DNA of 64,000 nucleotides. Source: Penicillium oxalicum (taxonomy: Eukaryota; Ascomycota; Eurotiomycetes; Eurotiales; Aspergillaceae). The notes beneath the pieces were generated by a model. That model saw only the letters and a program-made list of their open reading frames with translations, was not told the DNA's origin and ran no database searches. Below, one piece after another: positions 57,338 through 64,000 of this stretch. The stretch's first letter is position 1. Every line of letters begins with the position of its first letter. Made by a program: the position numbers and the translations under genes. The DNA is taken from contig NC_064655.1 of NCBI RefSeq assembly GCF_001723175.1, forward strand, positions 2,976,001 through 3,040,000, read 5' to 3'.

Positions 57338-57640
57338 GAAGGCTTGAATTGAGACTGATGATGGTTGCATTTGGTGTGCAGAGTGAATTTGGGGCAACTG
57401 GACCCGGCGTCAAGGACATATAGCATAAGACAACCATTGCGATTCGGCTGACGGCGTAATTCTCCGGATTTGGGACTTCTTGTGTGCAATATGTCTAAGG
57501 AGCATGACGTGTCTTCTCATGTAGCTTTTAAACGGCCGGCTAGGATCGATGCCACGATAATCTGTCATGCCGACGCCAAGAGACATCTAGGCTTGGGGGG
57601 GGGGACCACTCAGGAGTCTTTGCCCCGTGTGATGGCTCCC
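57338..57640. other. Convergent 3' spacer
   Basis: 303 bases between the pfs2 and TMEM170-like stop codons. A G10 run is at 57595-57604. Confidence 0.5.
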
Positions 57641-58137
57641 TCAGAGACCACCTTGCATCGGAAAGCTCGTCACAATGAGAACCATCACATTGACGCCGCC
57701 CCAGATCATGGGGAGAAAAGTCGACATTCGGAAATTGCCCGCTTCATACACAGCACCGAGACTAGCACGGCCAACGTCAGCGATGAACGAGCATTCCACA
57801 AACGCGCTCCCATATTTTAGTCCAAGGGCAGAGCTTGGCCAACTTACACTAGTCCAACGATACTTCCCGCCAATAATGCTTCTAGCGCTGCTATAATCGC
57901 GTAGATAATCGGGACCAGCCAGATGATGCTCCAATGCCGGAAATGGGTCAGCACCGCATAGCCTGCAACCAGCAAATGCGTTGATCCGTAGAAAATAAAG
58001 GTCCAGTAGAGCGTGAAGCGCCAGATATCGTTGGTGTGATAGAGATAGTACGCGGTATTATGTCGACCTGCCAGTGGATCGTAGAGAGACGGGAAGGAGG
58101 GTGTTTGGTAATTGATAGGGACACGGTCATTGGCCAT
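57641..58137 (-). CDS. TMEM170-like small integral membrane protein
   Basis: Conserved eukaryotic membrane protein of unknown biochemical role; 136 residues. Exons on the minus strand: 58137-57848 and 57761-57641, with an 86-base intron (GTAAGT..CTGAC..TAG) that joins SIVGLV-LGAVYEAGNFRMS in phase. Three to four hydrophobic segments are visible: IWRFTLYWTFIFYGSTHLLV, then HWSIIWLVPIIYAIIAALEAL, then STFLPMIWGGVNVMVLIVTSF. The NDIWRFTLYWT and YxxGNFRMS-like segments are shared with TMEM170 proteins, which in animals have been connected with ER and nuclear-envelope shape. The start at ATG 58137 (MANDRVPINYQ) is preferred; the frame continues upstream without good conservation. Confidence 0.8.
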
Positions 58138-58511
58138 GACGGGCAATTTCTCTTTGCCTCGCTGGTAACGGCCGCGGCTCAGAATTGTGCTTTTGTGTAA
58201 TGGAGCATTATCGGGTATATGACCATGTGACGCTCCTCTAACTCTGGGGTAAAAGCTGGACGGGAAAAATTGCAAACCGTACGCGATATGACATCTCTCT
58301 TCCCAGGACTCGAAATGGAACTGGGACGGTTGCTGGGCGTCACCGTGCTTGTTTGCACTGTTTGTTGGCCAACTCCGGACCTCGGCTCGCGGGCGATGGG
58401 TCTCGTCCTCGTCGGTCTGGGGTCGGTCTCCGCGATCATCTCCCATCCTCGAATTGCAGGAAGCTCCATGTAGAGCCTGATCGACCAGGGTGTGCTCTGG
58501 ATTGATTCAAC
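58138..58511. promoter_or_regulatory. Divergent promoter, TMEM170-like / Pex17-like
   Basis: 374 bases between opposite start codons; it should hold both promoters. No distinct motif was recognised. Confidence 0.45.
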
Positions 58512-60830
58512 ATGGCAACAGAACGTTCTTTGGCTGCCCTTCTGCGCTCTTTGCAGTCAACCTCGAATTTTGAAGACGCCTCTGGGTCAGTCATACCTGT
58601 ATCGCATTCATGTGCATGCCCGTGATGCCCGATTGCGGACACGCAAACTAATCCTCGCAATGTCTCTCCTCCAGGCTTCTTCCCACCGCCACCAGCTTCC
58701 TATCTATCCTCGGCAACCCGTTGAACTTAAGCCTTCTGGCTTCACAATTACTGTCTGCACCTGCGCTATGGAACCACCCGGTCGACCTGCTTGCGTGTCG
58801 CAAGATCCTGAGTGTGTTCAACACCGCCGCGATCGCGGTCCTTCAACATGATACCACAGAGGAAGCCCAAATTCCTCACGGTGTGGGACGTAATCGCCGA
58901 ATTGAGCGAGAGGCATGGGTGAAAGCGATCGCAGAAGGCGCTGATGCCAAGTCACCGCGCTGGAGACATATGCTATTACTTGGGGGCATCTTGCTCGGGT
59001 TTGAGGGACAGAATCGACAAGGCCTACCATGGCACATCCGAACGAAACTCGAGACTGGGTTGACAACTGCCGCCCAACTAGCTTTGCAGGAATTGGATCC
59101 TGAGAGTGGGATTGATGGCCACTGCATCACGATGGTCTTGAATTATACTTTTGAGCTTCTGTCCGACACGCACAGAAGTCAATTGGACTACGAACGATTG
59201 CTGCCTATCATGGTCCCGTCGATATATCATTCTTCTGAAGGCCTGGAGAGTGGCTATTTCTTGGGTGCCATCGACAAAGATGTCGTGGAGGTGGCGGGAA
59301 AGCAGTTCCGTTGGGCCCAGAACTCGTCCACCTTCGCATACGTGACAACCGTGACCGGACGCCCTTTGGTGAGTTCACTAGGGCCGCTGTCCAGATTGAT
59401 TTCACATGCCGTGGAGAATGTGCGCGATCCCAAGCTAGTTGCCCAGTCTGTGGATCACTTGGCCGACTTTGTGCGGACGCTCATGGTACAATGGCGTCAG
59501 AACAAACTGTCCGAGGTAGATGTTGCCGAAGAAACGGAGTTCTTGGAAGCAGAATCGCTGCAAACTACGATCCCGGCACTGTGGGGTCTCCTCCGGAATT
59601 GCATGTATTCAGTGGTCATTGTCCTCCGAGCTGTTCTCGGTCGAACGATCAATGATCCAGCTCTTGCTGCTGGCAGCAGTAAGTCTTGAACCGCTCGAAC
59701 GCTTACGGACCGTGACTCCATGCTGACTACTTGTTTCTCTCCTCCTCTTCGTCTCAGGTGCACCCTATCTTTGCATGCAGGCTCTTCATATTCTGCGCAA
59801 CCTCTACTTCATCTCTTCCCGAACTGGCCAAACCGGGTCCTCTCAACAAAACTTTGTCTTTCTTGGCGCCATCGACATTCTCTCGCAATACCCTGACTTG
59901 GCAGAGAATTTCCTGCGCAGCATCAAGCCCAGTGAAATCGGGCAAATTCCCAATCATCCAGTGGAACGATGTCTGGATTTATTCTTCTTGAACGTGGCGG
60001 AACACTTCCCCTTGATTCTCACCCCGGATATCTGCGAAGAGCTCCTTTTATCAGCCGCCTTTCCCTACCTTGCCGCGGGAGCAAACAGCCTCTTACTCGA
60101 AATCTTTGAAGCCGCGCATAGTCTGGTTCTGGTCGTCTTTGCCGTTCCTCAGAATGCCGATCTGGCTGCCAAGCATCTTCCCTTCTACATCGAGAACCTC
60201 TTCGCAGTAAGTCAACGCCAATATTTGCAACGGCGGAATTTGAATCCCACCCCAACTCTAACCACCATGCAGGTCTTCCCCGACAATCTATCTGCGCGAC
60301 AGTTCCGTCTCGCATTCAAGACTGTCATTCAAGTCACTACTCCTCCGTCCCCGCTAGCCAACAGCCAGCCACTTCTCCCCTCCATCCTACTGGAGGTGGT
60401 TCGGGATCGCGCCCTGACTGCTTCCACCACCCCCATCCCACCCAATACCCAAAATGGCTCCGCGCCCGATCAACCGCCTCTCTCCGCACAAGCCGTCCTC
60501 ACGCTCGCCCTGATCGACTCGCTGTGTTTTCTCCGTGTGGACGATCTCAAGGAGTGGCTGCCCCTCACGGCAGAACTGATCAATGCGATCGCCGACCGGG
60601 GCATGCGTCGTGCTTGTGTGGACCGCTTCTGGACGGCAATCAGTGGCGGAGAGATGGACGTGGATCGGGCCCATTGCTGTGTTACTTGGTGGAGTACACA
60701 CGGAGGCCGGGAGCTTGTGCTCTTTGGAGCAGAGCCGGCCTCTGACGATGGGCAGGATGGGGCAGAGGGGGGACCCTTTATGAGTGGTGCGTTGGGGGCT
60801 GTCGCGCCGGAGAGAGAAAGTAAGTTGTAA
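58512..60830 (+). CDS. Conserved fungal protein resembling those annotated as peroxisomal membrane protein Pex17
   Basis: A 694-residue protein in four exons: 58512-58585, 58675-59678, 59758-60206 and 60273-60830, with introns of 89, 79 and 66 bases and consistent phase. The N-terminus MATERSLAALLRSLQ and the helical repeat-like body (NPLNLSLLASQLLSAPALW; HMLLLGGILLGFEGQ; LPIMVPSIYHSSEGLESGY) match, from memory, a family in filamentous fungi labelled peroxisomal membrane protein Pex17. I cannot see a transmembrane span that is clearly required. The composition suggests an all-helical, ARM/HEAT-like protein. The name is therefore provisional and the function unproven. Gene structure confidence is high; functional confidence is low. 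Confidence 0.8.
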
Positions 60831-61336
60831 TGCGGAGGAGTTGAGGGAAGTTGACGGGGGTCAATGGTGCATCCAATGGATGGACTGGATGGACTGAATG
60901 AGGTAGATGAACGTGCTCGATCTCTACATCTTGCGTCCGACGGGTCGTGCATGCGAGATGGCTCCAGCGGGGTGGCTGGGATGGATGGTCGATCAGAAGT
61001 ATCCCTCTCAATCTAATGCTACGATGTGTTACGAGATACAAAGGGTCGAATTTTGTTTGGTTGACGCTGTCGGGTAGTGATGTTCTTGTTGTGAGGACGC
61101 CGCGTAGATGGAATAGTCAGCTGCTGCTGTTTGAACTCTCCTCCGTGATTACATGGACATTATGAGACTATCAGATCCTCCTCGGAGGTAGTTTTGCCGG
61201 CCAAAGTCTACATCTTGCCGTTGTTTCTTTTTTTTTCTCTCGCTCTCTCGTTCTCTCTTCCACTCCCTCCCCTTCTCTCCTCCAATATATCAACTCGCAT
61301 TCGATATCATGCCGTCGATCTCGGTATTCTGTTCGT
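60831..61336. other. Convergent 3' spacer
   Basis: 506 bases between the stop codons of the Pex17-like gene and ste14, with a TC-rich tract about 61225-61280. No gene recognised. Confidence 0.5.
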
Positions 61337-62389
61337 TTAGCGAATGAATGGAATACCCACCGGGGTATCCTGTCGATACTGAAGATACTCTGTGCCGAAG
61401 AATTGAATCAAGAAGCTTTCCTCCCCTAATAGTCATACGTGTTCTGTTAGTACCAACTCGATTGTGTGTTTGTTACTCCGTGTAATGTGCGCCACCCGCG
61501 TGAGCGCAAGGTGCCCAAAGCTTCCGAGGAATGTTGAAAGCTGATCCACATACGCTTGATCCGAGACGAGAAAAACTTCCACAGCACCAGGGTATAGCCC
61601 GCAAAACAGACCACATTGCCCAAGACCAATTGCGTCCCCAGTCCCCACCAAAAGAAACCAAAGTAACTCGGGTGTCGCAGATACCCGTACAGCCCCGATT
61701 TCACCAACACATGGCCCTCCTGATGCTGAGACTGGACATGGTGATTGAAATTGCTGGCGGCCTGCGCCATCGCCATCGTTCTCACGACCTGACCCCCGCG
61801 ACCAGCGCGAGTCCCGCCACGAGTAACAGCGACACAGAGATCCCCGCCATCGGTTCCGTAAATGTCAGCGCCCGCGCCACACGGCTGGGCTGCGGCCAGA
61901 AGTAGTGCGCTATGATGCACTCGACCACGGCCGATCCGTGCGCCACGTTATACGCCCATCCGTTGGAGGTGAGCAGGAACGCAGAGACCGAGGCATAGCG
62001 GGTGTTGTACCGTGCCGTGACGTAGTACTCGAGGAAGTGGAAGAGACTCAGGGCGGCGAGGAAGAACGGGACGCGCCAGAAGGGGGTCGGGTATAGCGTG
62101 CTGAGGAGGATTGTGACGACGGCGGTGCCGCCGAGGGTGATTCCGAGCACGAAGGCGCGCAGAGAGATGCCAGACAGCGATTTGTCACCGTCGGGGAGGT
62201 TGGATCGGTCCAGGGCGGGCGCGGCCGAGGCGGAGCTTGTGTCGGAGTCGGAGGCGTTGCTGGTTCGGCGCTGGTTGGGGAAGGATGGATGCCATTCGGA
62301 TGAGGTGCTGTGAGCGTTGCGCTCGAGCGGCCAGGAGATGTTGGGTCTCCGGGGGTGGGGTGGGAGCTGGAGGATGTTGTGTCCGCCAT
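61337..62389 (-). CDS. ste14: Protein-S-isoprenylcysteine O-methyltransferase, with two apparent one-base frameshifts
   Basis: ER membrane methyltransferase that caps the C-terminal prenyl-cysteine of Ras, Rho and mating factors. Exon 1 is 62389-61554 and exon 2 is 61425-61337 (intron 128 bases with TACTAAC branch site). Motifs are FHFLEYYVTARYN, LVKSGLYGYLRHPSYFGFFWW (methyl-donor region) and the end RIKREESFLIQFFGTEYLQY then RQDTPVGIPFI. The frame is broken twice: at the G5 run 62351-62355 (MADTTSSSSHPTP to RRPNISWPLERN) and at the C5 run 61793-61797 (LALVAG to GQVVRTMAM). Adding one base to each run gives 308 residues, with intron phase restored, the normal length. Two losses in one conserved single-copy gene suggest sequence error rather than decay. 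Confidence 0.85.
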
Positions 62390-63049
62390 TTTCATTCTTG
62401 TGCTTTTGTGTTTTGCTTTTTGACTCTCTAGGCTCCGGGGAGAAGTCTGTCTCGGGGGCGGACGGGATGGGAGGTCTGGGTCTCAAGGTGAGAGAGAAAA
62501 TGTATAGAGTGGTTCAGTATCAGAACGAGCTCATCGCCGTTGTGGGTGAAGGCCACGTTAAAAATGAATTAGGGGCCATGTTTCATGGTGTTGGATGATT
62601 GGGACTGGGACTCGGGAGGTCGGAGTACGGAGACAACAACAATCAATGTGGAGTTGATTGTTCTCTCTGAAAGGGTTTTTGCTCCACCACCGAGTCCATT
62701 GGGTTGGTCAACTCGACAAGAGTCCACGAGAGTCCTACGAGACAGGTTCTGGAACACGGTGATTGGCGCAGAATCCTTGAATCTGTCTGACTCGTGGCTC
62801 AGAACCGTCTTGACAGCTGATGACTGGTCCGTAGGAAATGTTTCTTTATCGTGCATTTCCACCCCCCACATGGCTGGCCTACCCCAGCTGGCTAGGTGAA
62901 ACCTGCCAGGCGTAATGAACTGAACCAAGACGCTAACCTGTGAGGCTCGGTCGTAGTTGGTACTACCAGAAGATCTCCAGCTCGATCCATCTCTTCTTAC
63001 ACTTGCATCATTTCTGCACCACTGGCAATTCCCCCTTTTTGGTCCCACC
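62390..63049. promoter_or_regulatory. Divergent promoter, ste14 / sugar O-acetyltransferase
   Basis: 660 bases between opposite start codons. No distinct motif was recognised. Confidence 0.45.
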
Positions 63050-63979
63050 ATGGCCGAACTAACCGAACGGGAGAAGATGCTGCGCGGGGAGCTCTTTGTT
63101 TCCTTTACTCCCGAGTTGATTGCGGCTCGCAACCGCTGTAAATATGCCTACACCCGCTTCAACAACGCAGGAGAAGTCCCCCGGAGACATCTCATCGAGC
63201 TTTGGAGAGAGTAGGTTGAAAGACCACCTTCCCTCCCATTCCCTTGCAACATCACACGTCACTCTCATCCACTGAAAGAAGTCATCCAGTATCTTCTAAC
63301 GGTGATCTCTAGCGTGGTTGAAGACAAGACTCCGCTTCCTCCCCCGGTGGAAGATCCCGTCGCAGACGATGAACTCTTCAAGCATGAGCCATGGATTGAA
63401 CCACCCATCAAGGTAGACTATGGGTTCAATGTCTTTCTTGGCAAAGATATTTTCATCAATTCCAATTGTGTCTTTATTGACACCATGCCGATCACTGTCG
63501 GGGACCGCACACTCTTTGGCCCTAATGTCAGCCTCTTCGCCGGTGGTCATCCGGTTGACCCAGCGGTCCGAAATGGCATGGATGGTCCGGAGATGGGGGC
63601 ACCCATCACCATCCAGGAAGATTGTTGGATTGGTGGCAATGTGACGATCTTGCCTGGTGTGACGATTGGCAAAGGCTCCACGGTGGGTGCGGGCAGTGTC
63701 GTGACAAAGGTATGTCTATTCCCGGCGGTTGCATCTGGCAGTCACACAGTGTAGTGCTGCCCCCTTTCAAGTAGCGATGAGCTACTGCTCTGGTTTTGGC
63801 ATGGCTCTGTGCAGAGTCGCAAATCTGGATTGGCTTCCTTTTCTGCACAGGGCTGGTGTCAACGTGGGTATGCATGCTAATCTCATTGGCAACACAACCA
63901 GGATGTACCAGCCTTCCATGTGGTCGCAGGAAATCCAGCCCGCATTATTCGCAAAATTGAGACTGCAATGAGGGAGTGA
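63050..63979 (+). CDS. Sugar O-acetyltransferase, LacA/NodL/maltose-acetyltransferase family
   Basis: Predicted cytoplasmic acetyl-CoA-dependent O-acetyltransferase of 211 residues with a left-handed beta-helix (hexapeptide repeats). Exons: 63050-63210, 63313-63709 and 63902-63979, introns 102 and 192 bases, phases consistent. The N-terminal Mac domain reads LTEREKMLRGELFVSFTPEL and ends at about residue 55. FNVFLGKDIFINSNCVFID and ITVGDRTLFGPNVSLFAGGH follow; the last His corresponds to the catalytic His of the family. GAPITIQEDCWIGGNVTILPG and VTIGKGSTVGAGSVVTKDVP are hexapeptide repeats. The protein ends ARIIRKIETAMRE before TGA at 63977. Real acceptor sugars are usually unknown in fungi. 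Although the family includes maltose acetyltransferase, the distance from the MAL cluster (over 54 kb) gives no reason to link them. Confidence 0.92.
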
Positions 63980-64000
63980 GTTGGGGTCAGGGTTGGAGAA

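Noticed and set aside
63050..63979. Treating the LacA/NodL-type acetyltransferase as part of the MAL cluster
   Set aside because: It lies more than 54 kb from malT with many unrelated housekeeping genes between; the family name alone is not evidence.

Overview
The window is nuclear DNA of a filamentous ascomycete, most likely Eurotiales (Aspergillus/Penicillium type). Genes carry short spliceosomal introns of about 60-250 bases with GT..AG ends and CTAAC/CTGAC-like branch sites. The gene set is typical of that order: a maltose (MAL) cluster, pyrG, a secreted GH28 endopolygalacturonase, a GH114 protein, and Zn2Cys6 regulation. I recognise 20 protein-coding genes. All exon joins were derived by eye from splice sites and reading phase. 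I found no convincing tRNA or rRNA gene, complete transposon or CRISPR array.

Layout. At 2.2-8.3 kb is a complete MAL cluster: permease malP (-) and maltase malT (+) share a 1.1-kb divergent promoter containing repeated CGG/CCAAT composite elements, and the regulator malR (-) lies tail to tail with malT. A GH114 glycosidase with a large acidic insertion is at 11.1-12.4 kb. About 5 kb without recognisable genes precedes a HAD-superfamily (CECR5-like) gene at 17.5-19.1 kb. A further 5 kb, AT-rich in parts, also lacks recognisable genes (19.1-24.0 kb).

From 24.0 to 35.6 kb lie five consecutive secretory-pathway sugar genes: an OCH1-like GT32, a CAP59/CMT1-like GT69, a PIG-L type de-N-acetylase, a SUR1/CSG1-like GT32 (inositolphosphoceramide glycosyltransferase family) and an SLC35A-type nucleotide-sugar transporter. 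Together they could supply the steps for a glucosamine-containing glycosyl-inositolphosphoceramide (core Man-Man-GlcN-Ins-P-Cer). This is my main candidate for an undescribed system. An endopolygalacturonase (36.8-38.3 kb), an unrecognised Ser/Pro-rich protein (40.6-41.8 kb) and a DAL5-like MFS transporter (45.5-47.8 kb) follow.

From 50.1 kb to the end is a dense housekeeping block: pyrG, a MAPEG/microsomal GST3-like gene, sterol O-acyltransferase, the polyadenylation factor Pfs2, a TMEM170-like protein, a Pex17-like protein, the isoprenylcysteine methyltransferase Ste14 and a LacA/NodL-type sugar O-acetyltransferase.

Assembly quality. Four otherwise well-formed genes are each interrupted by one or two single-base shifts at short homopolymers (about 35,240; 41,234; 52,007; 61,795; 62,353). 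The window also has an unusual number of long G/C runs, up to C31. I regard most of these frameshifts as probable sequence errors, but true pseudogenes cannot be excluded from one copy.
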